Shown here: positions 44,686 to 53,349 of the stretch, piece after piece
Numbering within the stretch: the first letter of the stretch is position 1
How the letters are laid out: every line of letters begins with the position of its first letter
Assembly: GCF_048323675.1 (NCBI RefSeq)
Contig: NZ_JBLWFK010000005.1
Coordinates: forward strand, 372,001 to 436,000
Direction: 5' to 3'
DNA: 64,000 bases
From: Mangrovimicrobium sp048323675
Lineage (GTDB): Bacteria; Pseudomonadota; Gammaproteobacteria; Pseudomonadales; Halieaceae
The notes under the pieces: generated by a model
What the model was told of the DNA's origin: nothing
Seen by the model: only the letters and a program-made list of their open reading frames with translations
Database searches by the model: none
Position numbers and translations under genes: made by a program

Positions 44686-44707
44686 CTGCTCACCATCAGA
44701 GGCCATC

Positions 44708-45979
44708 TTGTTTTTTGATCGACCCGAATCCGGGGAACGGGCTGTGCTCGTTCATCTCAACCTCGATAGTGAAGCGGAACGGGAAGACCCGAGGGAATTC
44801 GAGGAGCTGGTGCTTTCCGCCGGCGGGGACCCTGTTGCCTACATAATGGGGTCGCGCGTCGCGCCGGACCCGCGCACGTTTGTCGGTTCCGGCAAGCTGT
44901 TGGAAATACTCGAGGAAGTCCGCCTGCACGAGGCCGAGGTGGTGATTTTCAACCACTCCCTCTCCCCCAGCCAGGAGCGCAACCTCGAGCGGGAATTCAA
45001 ATGCCGGGTGCTGGACCGCACCGGGCTGATCCTCGACATCTTCGCCCAGCGCGCCCGCACCCACGAGGGCAAGCTGCAGGTCGAGCTCGCCCAGTTGCAG
45101 CACATGAGCACCCGCCTGGTCCGCGGCTGGACCCACCTCGAGCGCCAGAAGGGCGGTATCGGCCTGCGCGGCCCCGGTGAAACCCAGCTCGAAACCGACC
45201 GCCGGCTGCTGCGCCAACGCATCAAGTCGATTACCGCACGACTGGAAAAAGTCCGCCGCCAGCGCGACCAGGGCCGCCGCTCACGCCAGCGCCAGGAAAT
45301 ACCCACTGTGTCACTGGTCGGCTATACCAACGCCGGCAAATCCACCCTGTTCAACCGCCTGACCTCCGCTGAGGTCTACGCCGCCGACCAGCTGTTCGCG
45401 ACCCTCGACCCGACCCTGCGCCGGCTGGAGCTCGACAACGTCGGCCCGGTGGTACTGGCGGACACCGTGGGCTTTATCGCCCACCTGCCGCACAAGCTGG
45501 TCGAGGCCTTCAAGGCAACCCTCGAGGAAACCCTCAACGCCGACCTGCTGCTGCACGTCATCGACGCCGCCAGCGGCGAGCGCGAGGACAACATCTACCA
45601 GGTGCGCGAAGTGCTGGAAGAGATCGGCGCCAGCGACATCCCGCGCCTCGAGGTCTACAACAAGCTCGACCTGCTCGAAATGGAGCCGCGTATCGATCGC
45701 GACCCCGAGGGCCGCCCCGAGCGGGTCTGGCTGAGCGCCGTCACCGGCGCGGGCATCGACCTGCTGCTGCAGGCGGTGAGCGAGACCGTGGGCGAGGACA
45801 TGGTCAACGAGGAGCTGGAACTGAAGCCGGACCAGGGTGGCCTGCGCGCCGCGCTGTATCGCATGGGTGCCGTGGAGGCGGAGGATTATTCCGCGGACGG
45901 TGTAGCTCACCTGCAGGTGCGCCTGCCGCGCGCGGAGTGGAATCGGTTGATGAAGAAGGGCCCCGAGCCGCTGTTTTGA
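44708..45979 (+). CDS. hflX: Ribosome-associated GTPase HflX
   Basis: GTPase that splits stalled ribosomes under stress. N-terminal HflX domain with GSRVAPDPRTFVGSGK, GLRGPGETQLETDRR and a coiled linker; G1 LVGYTNAGKSTLFNRLT at about residue 200, G3 DTVGFIAHLP, G4 YNKLDLLE. The start is the TTG at 44708 (FFDRPESGERAVLVH follows), set by AGAGG about ten bases upstream and by homology. 423 residues. Confidence 0.95.
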   Translation: MFFDRPESGERAVLVHLNLDSEAEREDPREFEELVLSAGGDPVAYIMGSRVAPDPRTFVGSGKLLEILEEVRLHEAEVVIFNHSLSPSQERNLEREFKCRVLDRTGLILDIFAQRARTHEGKLQVELAQLQHMSTRLVRGWTHLERQKGGIGLRGPGETQLETDRRLLRQRIKSITARLEKVRRQRDQGRRSRQRQEIPTVSLVGYTNAGKSTLFNRLTSAEVYAADQLFATLDPTLRRLELDNVGPVVLADTVGFIAHLPHKLVEAFKATLEETLNADLLLHVIDAASGEREDNIYQVREVLEEIGASDIPRLEVYNKLDLLEMEPRIDRDPEGRPERVWLSAVTGAGIDLLLQAVSETVGEDMVNEELELKPDQGGLRAALYRMGAVEAEDYSADGVAHLQVRLPRAEWNRLMKKGPEPLF

Positions 45980-46040
45980 CCGCTGGCCGCGTTTGCAACC
46001 AATAAGGAACGTTATTCGGTGCACAGAAGGTAGGGCGAGT

Positions 46041-46140
46041 GAAGGTTTTTCCCTGTGAAACCGTGAGGCGACAGGACGTCGCCGATCGAGCCTGCACACG
46101 GATGTGCGCTTTTGGGCGTGTTTCACAGGGAAAAACCTTC
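46041..46140 (+). repeat. Variable-arm hairpin element I (sub-family 2)
   Basis: Perfect 21-base arms (46041-46061, 46120-46140), extending outward with one mismatch. The 58-base centre holds a perfect inner hairpin GGCGAC-AGGAC-GTCGCC, the linker CGAGCCT, then GCACACGGATGTGC and GCGCTTTTGGGCG. Compared with F and H, the first inner stem is completely substituted but still paired. GGTAGGG lies just outside the left arm, as in H. Single copy between hflX and hflK, two co-oriented genes. Confidence 0.93.
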
Positions 46141-46254
46141 AATCGACCGTGACAGGCGGCGCTGAGCCACAAGCCGGATCGAAATGCGCATCAGGTATAA
46201 CCCGCCGGCACCAGATTTGTTAGACTTCCCCAGACTTTTTAACAGGAGCTGAAT

Positions 46255-47421
46255 ATGGCCTGGAATGAACCGGGTGGCGGAAACAATAAAGGTCCCCGCG
46301 ACCCCTGGGGTGGCGGCGATCAGGGTCCGCCCGATCTCGACGAGGCGCTGAAAAAGCTGCAGGAAAAATTCGGCGGCCTGTTCGGCGGCGGTTCCGGCAG
46401 ATCCGGCGGCAGCAGTGGTGGCGGTAGCGGCATTTCTGCCAGCCTGCTCGGCCTGGTAGCCGTGGTAGTGGTCGGTATCTGGTTTTTCATGGGGCTGTAC
46501 CAGATCGACGAGCAGGAGCGCGCGGTAGTGCTGCGCTTCGGCAAGTACGTGGACACCGTGGGTCCCGGCCTGCACTGGAATCCGCCGATGATCGACGAGG
46601 TCATCAAGGACAACATCACCAAGGTGCGCCAGGCCACGCTGGACGAGATCATGCTCACCAAGGACGAGAACATCGTCGAGGTGAAAATGTCCCTGCAGTA
46701 CGTGATCGACGACCTGACCAAGTTCGTGCTGAAAGTACGCGACCCGGAAATCTCGCTGCAGCATGCCGCCCAGAGCGCCCTGCGCCACGTGGTCGGCGAC
46801 ACCCGCATGGACATGGTGCTGACCGAGGGCCGCGCGCAAATAGCCGCGGACGTGCGCACCCGCCTGCAGGAATACCTCAACATGTACGAGACGGGCATCC
46901 TGATCAGCAAGATCAACATCGACGAATCCAAGCCGCCGCGCCAGGTGCAGGCCGCCTTCGACGACGTGATCAAGGCCCGCGAGGACGAGGAGCGGGTGAA
47001 AAACGAGGCCCAGGCCTATGCCAATGGGGTGATCCCCGAGGCCCGCGGTTCGGCCCAGCGCCAGATCGAGGACGCCAGCGCCTACAAGGAGCAGGTGGTG
47101 GCCAACGCCCAGGGTGAGGCGGAGCGCTTCACCAAGCTGCTGACGGAATACCGCAAGGCCCCGGAAGTGACCCGCCAGCGCCTCTATATCGACGCGGTGC
47201 AGGAGGTATACGGCAACACCAGCAAGGTGCTGGTGGATGTAGAGGGTGGCAATAACATGATGTACCTGCCGCTGGACAAGCTGGCACCGGGCCAGACCAG
47301 CAGCGCGCCGCGGCGTATGACCCTGGACAGCAATACCCTGCGGCAGATTACCGACGCGGTAACCGACCAGCTGCGGCGCGACGCTGCGGTCTCCACTTCA
47401 TCCAGCCGGGGAGGTCGCTAA
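46255..47421 (+). CDS. hflK: FtsH protease modulator HflK
   Basis: Inner-membrane SPFH protein that with HflC forms the cage around FtsH. Gly-rich N-terminal cytoplasmic part (WNEPGGGNNKGPRDPWGGG), membrane helix at about residues 62-84, then the SPFH/PHB domain (QIDEQERAVVLRFGKYVDTV), a long coiled coil, and a C-terminal tail. Length 388. One base separates it from hflC. Confidence 0.97.
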   Translation: MAWNEPGGGNNKGPRDPWGGGDQGPPDLDEALKKLQEKFGGLFGGGSGRSGGSSGGGSGISASLLGLVAVVVVGIWFFMGLYQIDEQERAVVLRFGKYVDTVGPGLHWNPPMIDEVIKDNITKVRQATLDEIMLTKDENIVEVKMSLQYVIDDLTKFVLKVRDPEISLQHAAQSALRHVVGDTRMDMVLTEGRAQIAADVRTRLQEYLNMYETGILISKINIDESKPPRQVQAAFDDVIKAREDEERVKNEAQAYANGVIPEARGSAQRQIEDASAYKEQVVANAQGEAERFTKLLTEYRKAPEVTRQRLYIDAVQEVYGNTSKVLVDVEGGNNMMYLPLDKLAPGQTSSAPRRMTLDSNTLRQITDAVTDQLRRDAAVSTSSSRGGR

Positions 47422-47422
47422 G

Positions 47423-48298
47423 ATGTCCAGTCGTAATATGGTGGTCGTGATCCTCGCGGTCGTCCTGCTGTGGATTCTCAGCAACAGCCTGTTTGTGATG
47501 CGCGAGACCGAGCGCGGCGTGATGCTGAAATTCGGTGAGGTGGTCAATCCCGATCTGCAGCCCGGCCTCGGGTGGAAGATTCCCTTCGTCAACAGCGTGC
47601 GCAAGTTCGACGGCCGGGTGCTCACGGTGGATTCCCAGCCCGAGCGCTTCTTCACACAGGAGAAAAAGGCCCTCATCGTCGATTCCTACGCCAAGTTCCG
47701 GGTGTCGGATACCGCCAAGTTCTACACCGCCACCAACGGCGAGGTGGTGCGGGCGATGCAGCTGCTGTCCCAGCGCATTAACGATGGCCTGCGCAACCAG
47801 GTGGCCAAGCGCACCATCCAGGAAGTGGTCTCCGGCGAGCGCGACCAGCTGATGATCGACCTGCAGGAGTCGCTCAACGACGTGGCCCGCTCCGAACTCG
47901 GCGTCGAACTGGTCGACGTGCGGGTCAAGCGTATCGACCTGCCCGCGGATGTCTCCGAGTCGGTCTACCGCCGGATGAACGCCGAGCGGGAAAAAGAGGC
48001 CCGTGAGCATCGCTCACAGGGCCAGGAACTGGCCGAGGGTATCCGCGCTGCGGCCGACCGCGAGGTCACGGTGATCAAGGCGAACGCCTACCGCGACGCG
48101 GAGCAGATTCGCGGTGAAGGTGACGCCGAGGCCACCCGGATCTACGCCGAGGCCTTCAACCAGGATCCGGAGTTCTATGCGTTTACCCGCAGCCTGCAGG
48201 CCTACCGGGATTCCTTCCAGGGCGATGGCAATATCCTGCTGCTGGAGCCGGACGACGAGTTCTTCCGCTACCTGAAGGATTCGCGCGGCGGGAAGTAG
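47423..48298 (+). CDS. hflC: FtsH protease modulator HflC
   Basis: Partner of HflK. N-terminal membrane helix (VVVILAVVLLWILSNSLFVM), SPFH domain starting ETERGVMLKFGEVV, and coiled-coil region with DLPADVSESVYRRMNAEREKE. Length 291. Confidence 0.97.
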   Translation: MSSRNMVVVILAVVLLWILSNSLFVMRETERGVMLKFGEVVNPDLQPGLGWKIPFVNSVRKFDGRVLTVDSQPERFFTQEKKALIVDSYAKFRVSDTAKFYTATNGEVVRAMQLLSQRINDGLRNQVAKRTIQEVVSGERDQLMIDLQESLNDVARSELGVELVDVRVKRIDLPADVSESVYRRMNAEREKEAREHRSQGQELAEGIRAAADREVTVIKANAYRDAEQIRGEGDAEATRIYAEAFNQDPEFYAFTRSLQAYRDSFQGDGNILLLEPDDEFFRYLKDSRGGK

Positions 48299-48317
48299 CG
48301 CATAAGCGGCGCCGAAT

Positions 48318-48377
48318 GGGCTCAGGGCCCTTTTCCGGGCAGGGCAAGTGCCCTGCCCGGAAAAGGGCCCTGAGCCC
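48318..48377. repeat. Loop-less palindrome K (29-bp perfect arms)
   Basis: Left arm 48318-48346 and right arm 48349-48377 are perfect reverse complements over 29 bases with a two-base centre (AG). It has none of the conserved centres of elements A-J, but the same arm length and the same intergenic placement, between hflC and the DUF2065 gene. It might be a derivative that lost its core, or an unrelated foldback. No T run on either side. Confidence 0.9.
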
Positions 48378-48512
48378 GGTACGGAGCGCCCAACAAATTT
48401 ACAGGTACTATCCGCGGCGGTTGTGGTAGCATCCCGCAACCGTGGGATTCGTCGTTTGCGCTGCAGGCGATGCGCCCGCGGTTTTTTGTGTCCGGCCGAT
48501 TACTGAGGGTCA

Positions 48513-48704
48513 ATGGACTTCTGGCAAGTACTCCCCGTAGCGCTGGCACTGGTACTGATTATCGAAGGGTTGATGCCCTTCCTGAGTCCTCGCCGCTGGC
48601 GTGAGCTGGTGGCGAAAGTGGCGACTCTGGATGATCGCGTAATTCGCAACATCGGCCTGCTGAGCATGCTCGGCGGCCTGGCGATGTTGTATTGGGTACA
48701 TTAA
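48513..48704 (+). CDS. DUF2065 membrane protein (YjeT type)
   Basis: 63 residues with two hydrophobic helices (ALALVLIIEGLMPFL and NIGLLSMLGGLAMLYWV) joined by a charged turn. Matches the DUF2065/YjeT family, which sits after hflC in many gammaproteobacteria. Function unknown; ten bases before hisZ. Confidence 0.9.
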   Translation: MDFWQVLPVALALVLIIEGLMPFLSPRRWRELVAKVATLDDRVIRNIGLLSMLGGLAMLYWVH

Positions 48705-48713
48705 GGGTGACTG

Positions 48714-49880
48714 ATGACATCAGTTGATCGTTGGCAACTGCCGGACGGTATCGAAGAGGTACTTCCCGAACAGGCGGCGCAGGTTGAGCTGCTGCGCCGG
48801 CGCCTGCTCGACCAGTTCCGCGCCTGGGGCTACGAGCTGGTGATTCCACCGCTGGTGGAGTTTACCGACTCACTGCTGATCGGCCTCGGCCAGGACCTGG
48901 ACCTGCGCACCTTCAAGCTGACCGACCAGATTTCCGGCCGCTCCATGGGCGTGCGCGCCGACATCACCCCGCAGGTGGCGCGTATCGACGCCCACAGCCT
49001 CGGCCGGGAGGGCGTTTGCCGGCTCTGCTACGCCGGCTCGATCCTGCACACCCGCTCAAACTCCCTGATGGCCTCCCGCTCGCCCATCCAGCTGGGGGCC
49101 GAATTGTTTGGCGATGACAGCCTCGCATCGGATGTCGAGGTCATCCGCCTCATGCTGGCGACGCTGGCGCTCGCCGGTGTCGAAAACTACACCCTGGATC
49201 TCGGCCACGTGGGCGTCTATCGCGCCGTGCTCGACGCTGCGGGTCTCGACAGCGAGCTCGAAGCCCGGGTCTTTGACTGCCTGCAGCGCAAGTCCCTGCC
49301 CGACCTGCACAACGTGCTGGCAGGCGTCGCCCCCGAACCCGCTGAGCTGATCCTCGGGCTGCTCAACCTGCACGGCGATGACGATGTCCTGTCCCGGGCC
49401 CGGGCCCTGTTTGAGCGCCGTGCGCCGGCCGCGCTGGCCGCGGTGGAAGCCCTGCAGTCGGTGGCGCAGAGCCTGCGCCAGTTGCAGCCGGAACTGCCGA
49501 TTTACTATGACCTGGCGGAATTGCGCGGCTACCACTACCACACCGGGCTGGTGTTTGCCGCCTATGTCAGCGGCCACGGCAAGGCGCTGGCCAACGGCGG
49601 GCGTTACAACGGCGTCGGCGAAGTATTCGGCCGGGCGCGCCCCGCCACCGGATTCAACACTGACCTGAAGGCGCTGATGAGCCTCACCGCCGATCCGGCG
49701 CCCCGGCCGTCCGCCATCGCGGTGCCGGACAGCGCTGACCCCGCACTGGCAGCGGCGGTACAGCAACTGCGGGCACAAGGTGAAATCGTCATACACCGCC
49801 TGCCCTCGGGCAGCGACCCGCGCTGCAGCCGGGAGCTGGTCGAGGTGGACGGCGACTGGCGGGTGCAGCCACTGGCATAG
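48714..49880 (+). CDS. hisZ: ATP phosphoribosyltransferase regulatory subunit
   Basis: Histidyl-tRNA synthetase-like paralogue required with short-form HisG for the first step of histidine synthesis. Class II synthetase motifs: motif 2 region (CRLCYAGSILHTR) and ELRGYHYHTGLVFAAYV, the HisA-like motif of the family; it lacks the anticodon-binding domain. Length 388. Its presence implies a short HisG elsewhere in the genome. Between DUF2065 and purA, the usual order. Confidence 0.94.
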   Translation: MTSVDRWQLPDGIEEVLPEQAAQVELLRRRLLDQFRAWGYELVIPPLVEFTDSLLIGLGQDLDLRTFKLTDQISGRSMGVRADITPQVARIDAHSLGREGVCRLCYAGSILHTRSNSLMASRSPIQLGAELFGDDSLASDVEVIRLMLATLALAGVENYTLDLGHVGVYRAVLDAAGLDSELEARVFDCLQRKSLPDLHNVLAGVAPEPAELILGLLNLHGDDDVLSRARALFERRAPAALAAVEALQSVAQSLRQLQPELPIYYDLAELRGYHYHTGLVFAAYVSGHGKALANGGRYNGVGEVFGRARPATGFNTDLKALMSLTADPAPRPSAIAVPDSADPALAAAVQQLRAQGEIVIHRLPSGSDPRCSRELVEVDGDWRVQPLA

Positions 49881-50006
49881 TGGCCTGCCCCGTCGACGGG
49901 AAGAATTTGGATTAACCTCGCGCGAGCTCCGCTCCGCGAATTGACAGCGGTACCCTGAGCGAACCCTCACGCCGGGTTCAGTGAAGACAAGGCACGAGCA
50001 AAGCAC

Positions 50007-51302
50007 ATGAGCAAGAATGTAGTCGTCCTCGGCACCCAGTGGGGTGATGAAGGCAAGGGCAAGATCGTAGACCTCCTGACCGACCAGGCCAACGCCGTGG
50101 TGCGGTTCCAGGGCGGTCACAACGCCGGTCACACGCTGGTCATCGGCGGTGAGAAAACCGTCCTGCACCTGATCCCCTCCGGTATCCTGCGCGAAAACGT
50201 CCAGTGCCTGATCGGCAACGGCGTGGTGCTGGCGCCCGATGCCCTGCTCAAGGAAATGAAGGAGCTGGAAGACCGGGGCGTACCGGTGCGCGAGCGTCTG
50301 AAAATTTCCGCTTCCTGTCCCCTCATCCTGCCCTACCACGTGGCGCTGGACCAGGCGCGCGAGGCGCGCAAGGGCAATGACAAGATCGGCACCACCGGCC
50401 GCGGTATCGGCCCGGCCTATGAGGACAAGGTCGCCCGCCGCGGACTGCGCCTGGGCGACCTCAAGGACGAGCACCGCTTTGCGCGCAAGCTCAAGGAAGT
50501 GATGGAATACCACAACTTCGCCCTGGAGCATTTCTACCGCACCGAGCCGCTGGATTACCAGCAGGTCCTCGAGGAAACCCTCGAGATGGCCCCGCAGTTG
50601 TTGCCGATGATGGCCGATGTGACCGCGCTGCTGCACGAGTACCGCAAGACCAACGCGAAAATCATGTTCGAAGGCGCCCAGGGATCGCTGCTGGATATCG
50701 ACCACGGCACCTATCCCTTCGTCACCAGCTCCAACACCACCGCCGGCGGTACCGCCACCGGCTCGGGTTTCGGTCCGCTCTATCTGGATTACGTGCTGGG
50801 TATTACCAAGGCCTACACCACCCGGGTCGGCTCCGGCCCCTTCCCCACCGAACTGTTCGACGAGACCGGCGCGCACCTGGCGAAAAAAGGCCACGAATTC
50901 GGCGCCACCACCGGCCGCCCGCGTCGCTGTGGCTGGTTCGACGCGGTTGCCCTGCGCAACGCGGTGAACATCAACTCGGTGAGCGGCCTGTGCCTGACCA
51001 AGCTGGACGTGCTCGACGGCCTGGAATCCATCCAGATCTGTGTCGGCTATGCCGACGAGAACGGCAACCCCCGCCCCAACCCGGTGGACTCCGATGACTA
51101 CGAGGGCCTGTACCCGGTCTACGAAGTGGTTGCCGGCTGGAGCGAGTCCACCATCGGTGCGAAAAGCCTCGAGGAACTGCCGCAGGCGGCCCTCGACTAT
51201 ATCGCGCGGATCGAGGAAGTGGTTGGCGCCAGCATAGATATCATCTCCACCGGCCCGGACCGGGAGGAGACGATCGTGTTGCGGCATCCTTTCGGGGGCT
51301 GA
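50007..51302 (+). CDS. purA: Adenylosuccinate synthetase
   Basis: GTP-dependent ligation of aspartate to IMP on the AMP branch of purine synthesis. N-terminal phosphate loop VVLGTQWGDEGKGKIVDLL; IMP-site GTTGRGIGPAYEDKVAR; GATTGRPRRCGWFD; C-terminal TGPDREETIVL. 431 residues, normal. Downstream is an imperfect hairpin (about 51313-51353), then the RiPP cluster. Confidence 0.97.
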   Translation: MSKNVVVLGTQWGDEGKGKIVDLLTDQANAVVRFQGGHNAGHTLVIGGEKTVLHLIPSGILRENVQCLIGNGVVLAPDALLKEMKELEDRGVPVRERLKISASCPLILPYHVALDQAREARKGNDKIGTTGRGIGPAYEDKVARRGLRLGDLKDEHRFARKLKEVMEYHNFALEHFYRTEPLDYQQVLEETLEMAPQLLPMMADVTALLHEYRKTNAKIMFEGAQGSLLDIDHGTYPFVTSSNTTAGGTATGSGFGPLYLDYVLGITKAYTTRVGSGPFPTELFDETGAHLAKKGHEFGATTGRPRRCGWFDAVALRNAVNINSVSGLCLTKLDVLDGLESIQICVGYADENGNPRPNPVDSDDYEGLYPVYEVVAGWSESTIGAKSLEELPQAALDYIARIEEVVGASIDIISTGPDREETIVLRHPFGG

Positions 51303-51450
51303 AACGCCCCCTCGGCCAGCAGTTCCGCCCGCGTGGCGGAGCTTCCCGCTGGCCTGGGCCTGCGGAAAAATTTCCACGAATCATCTGTGCTAAAGTGCCG
51401 CCAGTGGGGCTGTACGGGGGCGGCCACGAATTTGGCGTGGTGGGAGTGAC

Positions 51451-53349
51451 GTGGCTGGAATCTTTGGGATATACCGGGGCAGCGGGCAGCCCGTCCTGCC
51501 GGAAGAACTTGAGCCGATGGCCCGTGAACTCGCGCATCGTGGTCCGGACGGCGTGGGTTTTTCCGCCAGCGGCTCGCTCGGGCTCGGTCACTGTGCACTC
51601 CATGCGACCGCCGAGTCAAAGTTCGACCAGCTGCCTCACCAGTGCCCCGATTCCGGCTTGAGCATCACCGCAGACGCCCGCCTCGACAACCGCGACAGCC
51701 TGATCTCCGAGCTGCGTCTCACCCCGGACGATCCGTCACGGCTTGCCGACAGCCGGATTATCCTTGCCGCCTATCGCCGCTGGGGCGCGTCCTGCGTGGA
51801 CCACCTGCTAGGTGATTTTGCCTTTGTTATTTGCGATCAACCGCGCAATACACTGTTCTGCGCGCGTGATCACATGGGTTGCAAGCCATTCTATTACAGC
51901 AAGGCAAATGGCACGTTCGTCTTTGCCTCCTCCGCGCTGGGCGTCATTCGCGGTCCGGGGGTGCCCGCAGAGGTCTCGCCCGGTCGGGTAGCGGACTACC
52001 TCGTGGAGTACCTGGAAGGCCTGGACCGTACAGCCACGTTTTTTGCCGCGGTTTCCCGCCTGCCCGCCGGTTGTACCATGACGGTAAACGCGGGTGAATT
52101 CCGGGTTGCACAATACTGGACGCCAGGGGCCGACCATCCACTGCACCTCGGCTCCGACGAAGCGTACGTCGATGCGCTTGAAGAGCTGTTCCGCGATGCC
52201 GTCAGGGTACGCCTGCGCGGATTACACCAGCCCGCTTCAATGCTCAGTGGCGGCCTGGATTCTTCCACCGTCGTTGGTGTTGCGAGCAATCTGTTGGGGG
52301 CTGGCACGGCGGCAAGGCCGATCCTGACGCTGTCGGCGACGCGTCCGGGTGATCTGGCTTGCCTCGAGACCCGGTACTCGAAACAGGTGGTCAACAGTGT
52401 CGGTGCGCAGCCGGTTTACCTGACGCCGGATGCGGTAGGCAGTTACGCGGCAGAGCTCGAACAGTGGTGTGCGCGGTGTGAGGATCCGTTCGATCTGATG
52501 ATGATCGTGCCGGCGTTGACTGCCCTGGCTGCGCGCGAACAGGGCGCCCGTTATCTGCTCGACGGCGTCGATGGCGATATCGTCGCGGGGCTCCCTGTCA
52601 ATCCACTGCCCTTCCTGCTGCGCCAACGCGAATTGGGGCACTTCCTCGGCGAGCTCCGGCGTCTGGGTGAAAGTGGCGATGGCATCCCCTGGCGCCGTGC
52701 CTTCAGGTCGGTGTTGGCCGCCTGCCAGCCGCGATGGGCCCGGCGCCGGCGAGAGTTCGGGCGGACGTCGGCGCGGATGCATGCGCTCCTGAGTGAGGCG
52801 GGGCTCGATCCCGCATTCGCGCGTGCCGTGCGGCTGGACGAACGCTTTGCCCTGGATGCGCGCAACAATCACTTTAGCCTGGGCGATTCCCTTATGGCCG
52901 TTCACGCGAACATTCTCGGAACTGCCTTCCTGAGTGCCGGTATCGAACGCTACGAGCGCAGCGCTGCGGCAATGGGGCTCGAAGCGCGGCATCCGTTTCT
53001 CGACAAACGCATCGTGGAATTTTTCCTGAATCTGCCCCACGACCAGAAAGTCCGTGGAGGCGTGTCCAAGTTTCTGCTGAGGCAGCTGGCAGCGCGCTAC
53101 CTGCCTGAACCGGTGGCGCAGAGGGTGGAAAGGCAGCATGTAGGTATGCTCTACCATGGCTGGTTCCGGGAGTTGCAACAGCAGTTTTGCCCGCCGGGCA
53201 CCACCGCTGAGCTGGCTGAACAATTGTCCGCGTGGCTGCCACCGCAGTATGCATTGAAGCTGGCGGCCGGTGAAAATGACCAGAATTCGCGGCGGCAGCG
53301 AGTGGCATTGTTGGTCAATTGGCTGCAAAATAACCTTTCTTTAACATGA
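51451..53349 (+). CDS. Lasso-type cyclase (asparagine synthetase B-like)
   Basis: 632 residues of the asparagine synthetase fold: N-terminal glutaminase-like domain (1-215) and C-terminal ATP-pyrophosphatase domain with LSGGLDSSTVVG at about residues 265-276. The N-terminus reads MAGIFGIY, so the essential Cys2 of true AsnB is Ala and ammonia cannot be released from glutamine. In lasso peptide C proteins this half is likewise inactive, and the ATP domain adenylates an acidic side chain for macrolactam closure. Its stop overlaps the start of the precursor gene (ATGA). GTG start with GGGAG upstream. Alternatively a variant amidotransferase for surface sugars, but the following genes argue for RiPP chemistry. 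Confidence 0.85.
   Translation: MAGIFGIYRGSGQPVLPEELEPMARELAHRGPDGVGFSASGSLGLGHCALHATAESKFDQLPHQCPDSGLSITADARLDNRDSLISELRLTPDDPSRLADSRIILAAYRRWGASCVDHLLGDFAFVICDQPRNTLFCARDHMGCKPFYYSKANGTFVFASSALGVIRGPGVPAEVSPGRVADYLVEYLEGLDRTATFFAAVSRLPAGCTMTVNAGEFRVAQYWTPGADHPLHLGSDEAYVDALEELFRDAVRVRLRGLHQPASMLSGGLDSSTVVGVASNLLGAGTAARPILTLSATRPGDLACLETRYSKQVVNSVGAQPVYLTPDAVGSYAAELEQWCARCEDPFDLMMIVPALTALAAREQGARYLLDGVDGDIVAGLPVNPLPFLLRQRELGHFLGELRRLGESGDGIPWRRAFRSVLAACQPRWARRRREFGRTSARMHALLSEAGLDPAFARAVRLDERFALDARNNHFSLGDSLMAVHANILGTAFLSAGIERYERSAAAMGLEARHPFLDKRIVEFFLNLPHDQKVRGGVSKFLLRQLAARYLPEPVAQRVERQHVGMLYHGWFRELQQQFCPPGTTAELAEQLSAWLPPQYALKLAAGENDQNSRRQRVALLVNWLQNNLSLT

Noticed and set aside
13185..48377. 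Elements A-J as ordinary rho-independent terminators
   Set aside because: The long outer stems are not followed by T runs, one pair lies between divergent promoters, and the conserved part is the centre. The inner hairpin 2 followed by GCTTTTT could still terminate locally, so a secondary terminator role is not excluded.
13185..48377. Elements A-J as MITEs or IS remnants
   Set aside because: Their terminal arms differ from copy to copy, there is no target-site duplication that I can see, and no transposase gene lies in the window.
51313..51353. Imperfect hairpin after purA as another variable-arm element
   Set aside because: It has only 7 outer and 5 inner pairs with uneven internal loops and no conserved centre; more likely a weak purA terminator.
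49056..51377. Long minus-strand open frame across hisZ/purA
   Set aside because: Both hisZ and purA on the plus strand have all their family motifs; the antisense frame has none.
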